Part shown: piece after piece, positions 27,421-37,247 of the stretch
Position numbering within the stretch: the stretch's first letter is position 1
How the letters are laid out: each line of letters begins with the position of its first letter
Source of the DNA: Sphingomonas sp. NFR04
GTDB lineage: Bacteria > Pseudomonadota > Alphaproteobacteria > Sphingomonadales > Sphingomonadaceae
Length of the DNA: 64,000 nt
NCBI RefSeq assembly: GCF_900114095.1
Contig: NZ_FORV01000004.1
Location: 310,001-374,000, forward strand
Reading direction: 5' to 3'
Program-made: the position numbers and the translations under genes
Notes under the pieces: generated by a model
Seen by the model: the letters and a program-made list of their open reading frames with translations, nothing else
Told to the model about the DNA's origin: nothing
The model's database searches: none

Positions 27421-28434
27421 GTGCACGGCCTCGCGGACACGCTGGACGCGGTTGCGGAGCAGGCGCCGGAAAGCCACCGCTTCCTCCGGCGCGGGTGGTA
27501 TGCTGCGGCGCTGCAGGCCTATGGCGGCGCGGCGCGGACGCTGGTGGTGGACGTGGCGGGCGTTCCGCTCGCGGCGCTGCCCCTCGTCGCCAGGGGGCCG
27601 CGCTGGCTGGGGCTGGCGGAGATTCCCGGTTGCTACTGGCCCTTCCGCAGTTTCCCGGTCGTGGACGGCGCGAGTCCGGCGGCAGCGGATGCGCTGCTCG
27701 GCGCGCTCGCGCGGCAGGTGCGCGCGCTGCGGGTCGGGCCGATATATGACGGCGATCCCGCGCTCGACTGGCTGCAGGCGCGGGCGCTGGCGACCGGCTG
27801 GACGCTGCTCGATCGGCAGGTGGCCGACAGCTTCCTGCTCGACATCGCCGCCGAGGACTGGCCGCGCGGCTCGACGCTGCGCAAGAACCGGCATCTGGAG
27901 AAGCATCTCGCAGGCGCGGGCGCGCTCGCCTGGGAATGGGGACCGCCGGATATCGATGCGCTCGCCGACATCGAACGGCGCAGCTGGATCGCCGATCGCA
28001 CCGACGGGCACGACGCCAAGTTCACTGCCGACGGGCACGGCGCCTTCTGGGAAGCGGCGCTGCACGATCCCGTGCTGGCCGGCATGTTCTCCGCTGCGGT
28101 GCTGCGGATCGACGGCCGACCCATGGCCTTCTCGTTCGACCTGATCACCGGCGCGCGCTGCTACGCCATCGCCAACAGCTATGATCCCGCGGTGGCGAAG
28201 CAGTCGCCGGGCAAGCTGCTCCAGTACCGCAACCTGCTGCGCGCCCGCGAGCAGGGCGTGACGCTGGTCGACTGGGGTGCGGGCGACAGCGGGTACAAGC
28301 AGACGATGGGGGCGACCAAGGGCCCGGCGATCCGCGACTGGATCTTCGTGCGGCCCGGAGTGGAGGCACTCGCCGCGCGGCTATTGCGCGGTGCGTGGCG
28401 CCGCAGCGGTCAGGCGGCGGGCGGCCAGGCCTGA
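27421..28434 (+). CDS. GNAT-fold acetyltransferase (CelD/BcsL-like)
   Basis: About 337 residues, related to GNAT proteins such as FemAB/BcsL-type transferases; QSPGKLLQYRNLLRARE and the later VDWGAGDSGYKQ are typical. I chose the GTG at 27421 because the open frame upstream runs through a repeat element. Substrate is unknown; such proteins often modify cell-surface polysaccharide precursors. The 3' end overlaps the convergent Nudix gene by 25 bp. Confidence 0.8.
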   Translation: MHGLADTLDAVAEQAPESHRFLRRGWYAAALQAYGGAARTLVVDVAGVPLAALPLVARGPRWLGLAEIPGCYWPFRSFPVVDGASPAAADALLGALARQVRALRVGPIYDGDPALDWLQARALATGWTLLDRQVADSFLLDIAAEDWPRGSTLRKNRHLEKHLAGAGALAWEWGPPDIDALADIERRSWIADRTDGHDAKFTADGHGAFWEAALHDPVLAGMFSAAVLRIDGRPMAFSFDLITGARCYAIANSYDPAVAKQSPGKLLQYRNLLRAREQGVTLVDWGAGDSGYKQTMGATKGPAIRDWIFVRPGVEALAARLLRGAWRRSGQAAGGQA

Positions 28435-29003
28435 GCGGCGAGGCGTTCGCGCAGCGCCAGCACCAGGATCGCGGTCTTCATGTCGGCCAGCGCCGCCATG
28501 CCCTTCGCCCAAAGGTCGTCGAGCCGTATCTCGATGACCTCAATATCCTCATGGTCGTGCGCCAGCCCGCCGCCCGCGCTGGTGCGATCGGCAAGGCTGT
28601 ACGGGGCGAGATAGAGGCTCAGCCGCTCGGTCGAGACCGCCGGCATGGCGAAGAAATGGCCGACCAGGTCGATCGTGCCCAGCGTGACGCCGCATTCCTC
28701 CACCGCCTCTCGGCGGGCAGTGCTCTCGGCATCCTCGCCCGGATCGATCCGCCCGGCGAGCGCCTCGTAGACCGACTCGGGCTCGCCCCGAAAGATCAGC
28801 GGCGGGCGCGACTGGCGGACCAGCAGCACCGTGCCGCGGTCCGCATCATAGGGGAGGACAGCCACGGCATCGCCGTGATCCTCGATCTGGCGGGTAATGA
28901 CGCTGCCATCGGGGGTGCGCAGCGTCGCCAGCAGCAGCCGGCCCCACCCCTGATAGAGCGTCTCAACGCTTTCGATCTGGTGGTCCGGCTCAGACCCGGA
29001 CAT
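28410..29003 (-). CDS. Nudix hydrolase
   Basis: About 197 residues containing a full Nudix box (GRIDPGEDAESTARREAVEECGV: GX5EX7REXXEEXG). This class hydrolyses nucleoside diphosphate derivatives such as ADP-ribose, and an upstream acidic SVYEALAG segment fits the ADP-ribose group. The start overlaps trmB by 14 bp; an earlier ATG at 29024 is possible. Confidence 0.9.
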   Translation of the reverse strand: MSGSEPDHQIESVETLYQGWGRLLLATLRTPDGSVITRQIEDHGDAVAVLPYDADRGTVLLVRQSRPPLIFRGEPESVYEALAGRIDPGEDAESTARREAVEECGVTLGTIDLVGHFFAMPAVSTERLSLYLAPYSLADRTSAGGGLAHDHEDIEVIEIRLDDLWAKGMAALADMKTAILVLALRERLAAQAWPPAA

Positions 29004-29670
29004 AGCGGAAATACCAGACCTCATGCCCCTGGCGGCGTGCCTTGCGCTCGTAGCGGGTCTCGGGCCAGTCGGCGGGGCGGGTGAGGAAGTCCTGCGCGGT
29101 CTGCGCCTGCCAGACGAAATCCTTGCGCTGGCCCAGCACCATCATCGCCCAGCGGCAATAGGTGGGATCGTCGGTGCCGAGGCGGAACTCGCTGCCGGGC
29201 TTGAGCTTGGCGGCGATCAGGTCGAGCGGGCCATGGTTGACCATGCGGCGCTTGGCATGGCGCGCCTTGGGCCAGGGATCGGGGTGGAGCAGGTAGACGC
29301 GGGACAGGCTCGCATCGGGCAGCCGCTCCATCACTTCCAGTGCGTCGCCCATGTGGACGCGGACATTGGCGAGCTCGCCGTCGCGAATATGGTTGAGCGC
29401 GCCGACCACGCCGTTGAGGAAGGGCTCGCAGCCGATAAAGCCATGGTCGGGCCGCATCGTCGCCTGGCCGGCAAGATGCTCGCCGCCGCCGAAGCCGATC
29501 TCGAATTCGAGCGGGCGGTCGTCGCCGAACAGCGTCTGCGCATCGAGCGGGCCGGCATCGGGCACGCTCACCTGGGGGAGCAATGCCTCGACGAGCGCGG
29601 ATTGGCCCTGGCGGAGCTTGTGGCCCTGGCGGCGGCCATAGAGACGGCGGAGCGTGACGGGATCTGGCAT
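28990..29670 (-). CDS. trmB: tRNA (guanine-N7-)-methyltransferase
   Basis: Methylates G46 of tRNA using SAM. 226 residues. The SAM loop EIGFGGGEHL, then GCEPFLNGV and the family-specific LLHPDPWPKARHAKRRMV, and finally the substrate-site TRYERKARRQGH. Cotranscribed with the Nudix gene. Confidence 0.96.
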   Translation of the reverse strand: MPDPVTLRRLYGRRQGHKLRQGQSALVEALLPQVSVPDAGPLDAQTLFGDDRPLEFEIGFGGGEHLAGQATMRPDHGFIGCEPFLNGVVGALNHIRDGELANVRVHMGDALEVMERLPDASLSRVYLLHPDPWPKARHAKRRMVNHGPLDLIAAKLKPGSEFRLGTDDPTYCRWAMMVLGQRKDFVWQAQTAQDFLTRPADWPETRYERKARRQGHEVWYFRYVRV

Positions 29671-29719
29671 GGGGCGCAGCGCATAGTCGCGCCGCCGCGT
29701 GCTGGCAAATCCGGGGCGT

Positions 29720-30460
29720 TCAGGCGGCGAGGCGGGTCACGGTAACCGGCGCACCCCAGCGGCGGACCGGGCGGGTGTAGCGGCGGACGCGCGGTGCGGC
29801 GTTCGGCGTGCCCTGGAAATGGCGGAGCCCGGCGGCGGCGGCGGCGCGCTGCTCGGCTTCCTCGCTGGGGACCGGCGCGATCACGGTGACGCCCATGCCG
29901 CGGGCGAGGCGCAGCACGCCTTCGACCAGGCGCGCGCGGGCCGGGGCGGCCTCGAGATGGTGGACCAGCGAAGGCGCGAGGCGGATCAGCCGCGGCGAGC
30001 AATGGGCGAGCAGGCCCAGCGCCAGCGGGCCGGCGGCGAAGTCGCTCAGGCCGATCATCATGCCGCGATCGGTGCAGGCATGGATCATCGCGGCGGCGGC
30101 ATCGCGATCGGTCGATTCGTCGGCGCTGATCTCGACGACGATCTGGTCGAGCGGGAAGCGGTGGCGCAGCGCGGCGCGGAACAGATGGCCGAGCAGGCGA
30201 TCGGGCGCACCGGCGCGGACCTGGACCGGCACCGCCAGCAGCGTGCCAGCTTCGGCCAGCCCGGCCTCGGCGGCGGCGGCGAGCGCGCGATCGAGGCGGG
30301 CGGCTTCCAGTTCGGCGCGGTCCTCGCGCAGCAGGATCGCGTCGACGGTGTGGAAGGCCTGGGGACGCGCCTGGATGCCGGCATGCCAGGCGAAGGGCTC
30401 GGCGCTGCCGTGCGCCGTGATCGGCTGCAGGTCGATCCGAAGATCCATCGTGGTGGCCAT
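29720..30460 (-). CDS. Degenerate EAL-domain protein (1 of 3)
   Basis: A 246-residue EAL-fold protein lacking most phosphodiesterase residues. The EAL site reads AWHAGIQAR, the DDFG motif reads SDFAAG, Lys is replaced in IRLAPSL, and AEGVE reads IAPVPSE; only the Glu of VVEISADE remains. It cannot be expected to cleave c-di-GMP and may act as a binding or protein-interaction module. GAGGAG precedes the ATG. First of three similar genes in a row on this strand. Confidence 0.82.
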   Translation of the reverse strand: MATTMDLRIDLQPITAHGSAEPFAWHAGIQARPQAFHTVDAILLREDRAELEAARLDRALAAAAEAGLAEAGTLLAVPVQVRAGAPDRLLGHLFRAALRHRFPLDQIVVEISADESTDRDAAAAMIHACTDRGMMIGLSDFAAGPLALGLLAHCSPRLIRLAPSLVHHLEAAPARARLVEGVLRLARGMGVTVIAPVPSEEAEQRAAAAAGLRHFQGTPNAAPRVRRYTRPVRRWGAPVTVTRLAA

Positions 30461-30618
30461 GGGGTGTGCTCCTCAACGCGATTCTTTGTGAACCTGAAGC
30501 TTGGGTACCCAATTCGGCCCGACCCTCCCATTCCGTGCGTCGCCGCAGCGGATTCAAACGGTTGGGGAAACTACGAAGGTTGCATTCGGCGACTGCAAAC
30601 GATTCCGCGATTCGCGCC

Positions 30619-31380
30619 TCATGCGGCGGCGTTGAGACGCAGCGCAGGGGCGGGCAGCGCACCCACCTGCGCGGGCGCGATCAGGTCGCCTTGCATCAGC
30701 GTGACCTCCAGCGAACGCAGCCGGTCGTGTTCGGCGCGAGTCGAGACGCCCTCGGCGATCAGCCGGATGCGGCCCTTCTTGGCGATTTCGGTCACACGCT
30801 CGACGACGATCCGCTTGGCCCAACTGCTGCACAGGCTGTGCACCAGCTCGGGGGCGAGCTTGAGCGTGTCGGGGGTGAAGGCGGAGACGAGATCGAGCCC
30901 CATGTCGCCGGCGCCGAAATCGTCGAAGGCGATCAGGAATCCCTGTTTGCGATAGGCCTTCATCAGCGCGAGCATGTGGTCGCTTTCCAGATGATCGCGA
31001 TCGCTGAATTCGAACACCAGCTCGCGGGCCGGGAAGCCGAGGCGGCGGACGATGCGCAGCATGCGATCGGCATCCGCGACCGGATCGGTGATGTAGCGCG
31101 GCATCACCTTGATCGCGAGGCGGGTGTGGCGTTCGGTGATGCCAAGTTCCATCGCCTGCTCGATCGCGGCGACGCGGCAGCGCAGATCGAAGGTGGGGCG
31201 CTTGTCTTCGGCCAGTGTCTCGACGAACGCGGCGGGGCTTTCTCCCCCGGGCCCGCGGAAGGTCGCCTCATAGGCAGTGACGATCAGGGTGGAGGTGTTG
31301 ACGACCGGCTGGAAGGCCATCGCGAACCAGTCCCGGGGAATGGGTTCCTGGCGGGAAGCGGGAGCGATTTGGTCGAGCAT
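30619..31380 (-). CDS. Degenerate EAL-domain protein (2 of 3)
   Basis: A 253-residue EAL protein, the best conserved of the three. EAL reads YEATFRG, DDFGAG is intact, and FEFSD, LKLA, AEGV and QGDL are recognisable. The metal-binding Asn is replaced (LAIKVMP) and the second Glu of AEGVET is Ser. It is probably inactive or weak as a c-di-GMP phosphodiesterase but may still bind the nucleotide. GGAG precedes the ATG. Confidence 0.85.
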   Translation of the reverse strand: MLDQIAPASRQEPIPRDWFAMAFQPVVNTSTLIVTAYEATFRGPGGESPAAFVETLAEDKRPTFDLRCRVAAIEQAMELGITERHTRLAIKVMPRYITDPVADADRMLRIVRRLGFPARELVFEFSDRDHLESDHMLALMKAYRKQGFLIAFDDFGAGDMGLDLVSAFTPDTLKLAPELVHSLCSSWAKRIVVERVTEIAKKGRIRLIAEGVSTRAEHDRLRSLEVTLMQGDLIAPAQVGALPAPALRLNAAA

Positions 31381-31683
31381 GGGGCATCTCCAAGCTGGAT
31401 CCCCTTGCCGTGGAAGATAGGGCCGGAGTGCTTACCCGAGCGTTGATGGCGACGCTCGGGGAACCACCGTGGTCTTGAGGGAAGGTTCGGCGTTTGACCG
31501 TCGCCCATGTAGCGCGATCGCGGGCCCGCCCAAATCCTCGTCATTCCCGCGAAGGCGGGAATCCATCAGCCTGCGCGCTGGGGAAGGAACCGGGACTTCA
31601 GCGCCAATGGATCCCCGCCTTCGCGGGGATGACGGTGGCTGTGTGAAGCGCGACAGCCTGCAAGTCAGCCTCTACCCCCCGCC
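31381..31683. other. 303-bp spacer between EAL genes, mostly a repeat
   Basis: Holds a GTCATTCCCGC repeat (31539-31634) and the upstream region of EAL gene 2. No gene seen. Confidence 0.6.
31539..31634. repeat. Palindromic intergenic repeat, GTCATTCC family
   Basis: CGTCATTCCCGC...GCGGGGATGACG ends with inner ATCCAT/ATGGATCC. The centre contains GGGGAAGGAACCGGGACTTC, closely resembling the centre of the element at 50303-50399, so these two are the nearest relatives. Confidence 0.88.
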
Positions 31684-32439
31684 TCAAGCCGCTGCAGCCG
31701 GCCGCTCGATGCGCGTCGGCGGCAGCATGCCGGGCATCGGCGGCGCGACCAGATCGCCCTGAAGGTGGAAGATGCCGAAGCTGCGCAGGCGGCGCAGCAC
31801 GCCCTCGTGCGCCACGCCGTCGGCGATGACGCGGATGCCGTGTTCGCGCAGGCGCGGCGCCAGTTCCTCGAGCATCAGCCGGCGCGACCAGCTGGCATCG
31901 ATGCCGTTCACCAGATCAGGATCGAGCCGCACCATCGCCGGGCGATAGCGCACGCAGGGGCTGAAGCCGATCGGATCATGGCCGAGGCCGAGAAAGGCGG
32001 TAAGCGCGCCGGCGCGGGCATGGCCGTCGACCAGGTCGGCGAGCTGCTGGCCGGGCACGTCGGCAAAGCCGTGGATGCCGAAGATCATCCGCTCGGGGAT
32101 CAGGCCGGTACGCTGCCCGGCTTGCGTGGCGGCGGCGAGCGCGGCGCCCGCGGGGGCGGCCGTCGCCGCATGGATCGGGATCAGCAGCCGCGCCGTGGTG
32201 GTGCCGAGACCCATTTCCATCGCCCTGGCGACCGCGCCGGCGGCGACGCGCCGGTCGAGCTCGGCATGGTGATCGGCGGGGATCCGGGCGAGGATCTCGT
32301 CGCGATCCTCGCCATCGGGGCCGCGCAGCACCGCCTCATAGGCGAAGACGCGGGCGGTGATGACGTCGTGTACCGGTCGAAATGCGAGATGCAGGCCGGG
32401 TGCCGGTGCCGCCTGCCAGTCCTCCGTGTCGAGAACCAT
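31684..32439 (-). CDS. Degenerate EAL-domain protein (3 of 3)
   Basis: 251 residues from the ATG preceded by GGAGGGAG (an earlier ATG at 32568 lacks this). It keeps YEAVLRG and LQGDL, but the central Glu, both Asp of DDFG (FLGLGHD), the Lys (VRLDPDL) and AEGVE (ADGVAHE) are lost. It is therefore catalytically dead as a phosphodiesterase. Probably a paralogue of the two genes downstream. Confidence 0.82.
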   Translation of the reverse strand: MVLDTEDWQAAPAPGLHLAFRPVHDVITARVFAYEAVLRGPDGEDRDEILARIPADHHAELDRRVAAGAVARAMEMGLGTTTARLLIPIHAATAAPAGAALAAATQAGQRTGLIPERMIFGIHGFADVPGQQLADLVDGHARAGALTAFLGLGHDPIGFSPCVRYRPAMVRLDPDLVNGIDASWSRRLMLEELAPRLREHGIRVIADGVAHEGVLRRLRSFGIFHLQGDLVAPPMPGMLPPTRIERPAAAA

Positions 32440-32526
32440 TCCTACTCCCTCCGCTGCCCGTGTTAACCATGACGGGCCCCACATCGCCTTATAGACCGCA
32501 GGCGAAACAAGTGGGTGCAGGCGCAC

Positions 32527-32560
32527 GAAAAAGCCCCGCGCGGCGGGTGCCGGCGGGGCT
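32527..32560 (-). terminator. metK terminator
   Basis: Read leftward, an AGCCCCGC/GCGGGGCT stem with a GC-rich loop is followed by a run of five T. It lies about 30 bp past the metK stop, in the correct orientation. Confidence 0.85.
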
Positions 32561-32588
32561 CTTTTCATCTTCGGATCAGAAAGACCGA

Positions 32589-33800
<1,212 letters not shown>

Positions 33801-33845
33801 GTAAATTCCTCAGGTTGGGAAGGATCGCCGGGCCGTTGCCATGCC

Positions 33846-33867
33846 CATATAAAGCTTTCCTTATATG
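33846..33867. promoter_or_regulatory. 22-bp palindrome upstream of metK (SahR-type operator candidate)
   Basis: CATATAA(N8)TTATATG, an imperfect 22-bp dyad with perfect 7-bp arms, in the 74-bp spacer between lnt and metK. ArsR-family SahR repressors that sense S-adenosylhomocysteine control SAM-cycle genes such as metK from AT-rich dyads in proteobacteria. The match here is from memory and position, not measured. A short RNA hairpin is an alternative reading. Confidence 0.45.
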
Positions 33868-33874
33868 TCTCCCC

Positions 33875-35434
33875 CTAGCGGGCGAAGCGGCGATATGCAA
33901 TCGCGAACAACCCCGTAAGCACCGCGACCAGCAGCACCATCCAGTTGCCGACCCGCGAGAAGAGCGTCGGCGGCAGCGGGCGGGGGAGCGGCAGGCGGAT
34001 CGCACCGGCCTGTCCCGGCGGGATAGTGCCGAGCAGGCGGCCATGGCCGTCGATTAGCGCCGAGATGCCGGTGGGGGTGGAGCGGAGGATCGGCAGGCCC
34101 TCCTCGATCGCGCGCAGCCGGGCCTGCGCCAGATGCTGCGGCGGGCCCCAGGCGCCGAACCAGGCATCGTTGGAGGGATTGAACAGGAAGTCGGGGCGGT
34201 GGGCGCGATCGACCACCTGGCCCGAGAAGATGATCTCGTAGCAGATCTGGATGCCGGCATTGCCGAAGCCGGGCACGGGAAGCGCGCGCGGGCCGGGGCC
34301 GGGCAGGAAGTCGACATCACCCATCACCAGCCGCGCGAGCCCGAGCGGGGCGAGCAGCGTACGCATCGGGAGGTATTCGCCGTAGGGCACGAGGTGCGCC
34401 TTGTCGTAGCGCCCACCGAGCACGCCGTCGGGGCCGAGCGCCCAGACCGAGTTGCCTGCGCCCTGCAACTGGCTGGTGCGATCGAACTCCAGCGCGTTGC
34501 CGCCGATCAGCGCCTGGTCCCACGGGCCCAGCACCGCGCCGATGCGGGCGCGGACGAGGCGCGGGTCCTGCCGGTACCATTGCACCGGATAGCCGTCCTC
34601 GAGGAAGTAATCGACCATGCCTTCGGGCCAGACCACCAGCCGCGGCAGCGCGCCGGGCCTGCCGCTGAGCGCGAGCATCCGGTTGAGCAGATATTCGGCA
34701 TAATCGGGGCGGCTGACCGCGTCCTGGCCGATATTCGGCTGGACGATCACCACTTCCTTGCCGCTCGCGGTGCTGATGCAGCGGATCCGATCGCAGCGAT
34801 CCGACCAGGCGAGATTGAGCGCGAGCAGCGCCACGGCGGCGACGAGCAGCGGCCGATACTGGCGCTGGAAGGCGAGGTAGAGGCTGCCGGCGATCGCGAT
34901 CGTCACGCCCGAGAGCGCATAGGTGCCGATCAGCGTCGCGAGGTTGCGCACGCCGGGCACCGGCACCCAGACCACGCCGAGCGGATTCCACGGATAGCCG
35001 GTGAACGCCACGCCGCGCAGCCATTCGGTGACGATCCACGCGGCAGCACCGGCCAGGACATAGCCGAGGTCCGGCTCGACCCAGCCCGAGCGGGGCTTCA
35101 CCTTGCGCGCGAAGGCCCATGCCGCGCCCATCGCCAGCGCCGGATAGACGGCGAGGTACAGCGCGAGCAGCACGACGGCGGCATAGCCGAGCGCTGGCGG
35201 CATCTTGTCCTGGAAGTCGAAGGCGTGCTGGATCCAGTTGTCGCCCAGGGTGAAATGGCCGACCCCGAACAGCCAACCGCGGAGCAGCGCGCCGCGCAAC
35301 CGGGCGGCGGCGTATACCAGCGCGAACAGCCCGGCGAAGCAGAGCAGGGTGATCGGCCACCACGCCAGCGGCGCGAAGCCGGTGGCGGAAGCGATGCCGA
35401 GGATCAGCGAAGCGAGCAGCGGACGGCGAAACAT
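33875..35434 (-). CDS. lnt: Apolipoprotein N-acyltransferase
   Basis: Adds the third acyl chain to lipoproteins in the inner membrane. 519 residues: about six N-terminal helices, then a nitrilase-like periplasmic domain with catalytic Glu in VVWPEGM, Lys in YDKAHLVPYGEYLP and Cys in IQICYEIIF, and a final C-terminal helix. The ATG at 35434 matches the family start (MFRRPLLASL). It precedes metK on the same strand. Confidence 0.95.
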   Translation of the reverse strand: MFRRPLLASLILGIASATGFAPLAWWPITLLCFAGLFALVYAAARLRGALLRGWLFGVGHFTLGDNWIQHAFDFQDKMPPALGYAAVVLLALYLAVYPALAMGAAWAFARKVKPRSGWVEPDLGYVLAGAAAWIVTEWLRGVAFTGYPWNPLGVVWVPVPGVRNLATLIGTYALSGVTIAIAGSLYLAFQRQYRPLLVAAVALLALNLAWSDRCDRIRCISTASGKEVVIVQPNIGQDAVSRPDYAEYLLNRMLALSGRPGALPRLVVWPEGMVDYFLEDGYPVQWYRQDPRLVRARIGAVLGPWDQALIGGNALEFDRTSQLQGAGNSVWALGPDGVLGGRYDKAHLVPYGEYLPMRTLLAPLGLARLVMGDVDFLPGPGPRALPVPGFGNAGIQICYEIIFSGQVVDRAHRPDFLFNPSNDAWFGAWGPPQHLAQARLRAIEEGLPILRSTPTGISALIDGHGRLLGTIPPGQAGAIRLPLPRPLPPTLFSRVGNWMVLLVAVLTGLFAIAYRRFAR

Positions 35435-35613
35435 CGCCGGCGGGCCTACACGATGCATGCGGCGAGGGGGAGAGGCGTTGCGTGATCGGTGGGGGGCTGC
35501 CACGGCGCCCCGCTGTTGCGGCGGAGCGCTGGCCTCCCGCTTGCAAAGCTTCGTGGACAAGCTGCGAGAATCACGGCTAAGTCTCGTCGCGATTAAGCAG
35601 TGGGGCACCCGTA

Positions 35614-35994
35614 ATGAAGCTGAAGATCATCGTGACGGCGTCGGTTCTGGTTCTGACGGGTGCTTCGGCACAGGCCCAGGTTGCACCTGCAGGCGTGTCC
35701 GATCGCTATCGGGCCTGCCAGGCGCGTGCGGGGAGCAACACCGTCCAGCAGGGCATCTGCGCGCAGTCCGAAATGGGGGCGCAGGATGCGCGCCTCAACA
35801 AGGCCTATCAGGAAGTCATGCGCCAGCTGGCCAAGACACCCGACAAGCGCCTTGCCCTCCGCGCAGAGCAGCGCTCCTGGCTGAAGGCCCGCGATTATGA
35901 ATGCAAGGTCGACCAGGAGACGATCAACAGCACCTGCCTCGTCACCAAGACCGCGACCCGCGCGAACGAACTGGAGCGAATGATCCGCTTCTAG
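35614..35994 (+). CDS. LprI/DUF1311 family secreted protein
   Basis: A 126-residue protein with a signal peptide (KLKIIVTASVLVLTGASAQAQ). The core AQDARLNKAYQEVMRQL and RAEQRSWLKARDYEC is the DUF1311 (lysozyme-inhibitor LprI-like) signature with conserved cysteines. Periplasmic; lysozyme inhibition is known for some members only. Confidence 0.88.
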   Translation: MKLKIIVTASVLVLTGASAQAQVAPAGVSDRYRACQARAGSNTVQQGICAQSEMGAQDARLNKAYQEVMRQLAKTPDKRLALRAEQRSWLKARDYECKVDQETINSTCLVTKTATRANELERMIRF

Positions 35995-36153
35995 GCGTGC
36001 CGTCGGTCGTCATCGGGCTGGGACAGACCGTCTGCTTTGGGTGGGAAGCGGAACGGCAGCTTTTGAGACGAACGCAGCGATAGCTGCCATCCCGACCGGC
36101 TCAAACGCAACGACCGCGAACGCCGCGATTGCGGGCGGGCTGTTTTCTGACGG

Positions 36154-36645
36154 TCAGTCCTCATCCTCCCATTCAAAGAGACCAAGCTCTTCAAGAGAAC
36201 GAAAACGCGAGAGGCCTGCCGTATCGAATTCATCTTGGCCGACTGCTGAGCGAACGCCCAAGGCCGCTAAACCTTGACTGATGGGTGTTTTCGCAAGGAT
36301 AGTTCCAGTATCCTCTGTCGAAATTGCGCGCCTCCACATCAATTTCCCGTCAGCGAAAAGGGCGGCGCCCTGCGCACCCATTCCGCCAAAATACTCAGTT
36401 TCAATGTAGAGCGCAGGTTCGGCCCCGACGCCGGCCACAATACCTGCTTCGACCTCTGAGCTGAGGTATGCAAAGCCATCGTGGATGGGAGCTGGAGCTT
36501 CTTTCAACAGATCGAGTCGTAGGTTGCCCAACGGCATAATCACGAGTTCTTCGATCAGCTCCACCGTTGCGGGGGGACCGAATTGCTCAATCAGTCGCGA
36601 AAGTGCCCGCCGCGAACCTATAAGCGCAGTGATTTGATGCCCCAT
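36154..36645 (-). CDS. Orphan hypothetical protein, AT-richer than neighbours
   Basis: About 163 residues from MGHQITALIGSRRALSRL (an upstream ATG at 36693 gives 179). It ends in an acidic EEFLFEWEDED-like tail. I see no known domain; the size and acidity resemble immunity or antitoxin-type orphans, but no toxin is adjacent. Base composition is lower in GC than the surroundings, suggesting acquisition. Confidence 0.6.
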   Translation of the reverse strand: MGHQITALIGSRRALSRLIEQFGPPATVELIEELVIMPLGNLRLDLLKEAPAPIHDGFAYLSSEVEAGIVAGVGAEPALYIETEYFGGMGAQGAALFADGKLMWRRAISTEDTGTILAKTPISQGLAALGVRSAVGQDEFDTAGLSRFRSLEELGLFEWEDED

Positions 36646-36959
36646 ACCCACATAATAGAAGCAAGCAGATTGCCCTTCAACGCAGTTTCTCACCGCGATA
36701 GTGCCGTTTGACCCTTCCCCTGAACGAACAGCAGGTTCCAGGATCGCGCGACAACCGAGCGCATGACTGATAGCGGGGCGGAAGCGGCCGATCCACTCTA
36801 TCGTCCGCGGCGCACGCCTTCCTCCGCGCGGCCCTCGCCCCGCGCGCTACCCTCACCCCCGGAGTTGCGGGCCTGCCGGGGCACAACACCCGGCAGACCC
36901 GTCCCCCGCGCTTGCGCGCTGCGGGTAGCACGAGAGGGGGTTAACCCGCGCCGCCCGTT
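36646..36959. other. 314-bp intergenic region with hairpins
   Basis: The left third is AT-richer and belongs to the orphan gene. The rest is GC-rich with inverted pieces (GCTACCC...GGGTAGC around 36847-36930, and GCCTGCCGGG...CCCGGCAG). It resembles a degenerate copy of the intergenic repeats. No gene seen. Confidence 0.45.
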
Positions 36960-37187
36960 TCAAACCGCTCCCTTCGCCGCCGGGCCCGTATCGCCGGCCG
37001 GTCGTTCGACCGGCCGGGTCGGCCGATGGCAGTGGTGGCAGAAGGCGAAATCGAACAGATGGCTGAGCACCCATGCCTGCTCGGCCACGCTCCATTCCGC
37101 CCACGCCTCGCGGGTCACCCCCAGGCGGCCGCAATGTTCACAGGCGACTTCCAGCGGCGTATCGACGGGGGTGATCCGCGCATTCAT
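36960..37187 (-). CDS. Small zinc-ribbon-like hypothetical protein
   Basis: 75 residues with two CXXC pairs (ACEHCG and FCHHCH), consistent with a structural zinc site. A disordered Pro/Ala C-terminus is encoded over a CCGGCCGGTCGTTCGACCGGCCGG palindrome. It sits next to a globin gene on the same strand. Role unknown. Confidence 0.6.
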   Translation of the reverse strand: MNARITPVDTPLEVACEHCGRLGVTREAWAEWSVAEQAWVLSHLFDFAFCHHCHRPTRPVERPAGDTGPAAKGAV

Positions 37188-37247
37188 CTCGCGGCCCCTT
37201 GTAGCGCATCCGATTCCTTTGGCGGCGGAGACCTGCTCCGAAGCGGA

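Noticed and set aside
37001..37020. Palindrome of CCGGCCGGTCG/CGACCGGCCGG type as operator or att site
   Set aside because: It lies inside the coding region of the small zinc-ribbon gene and may only reflect GC-rich codon use.
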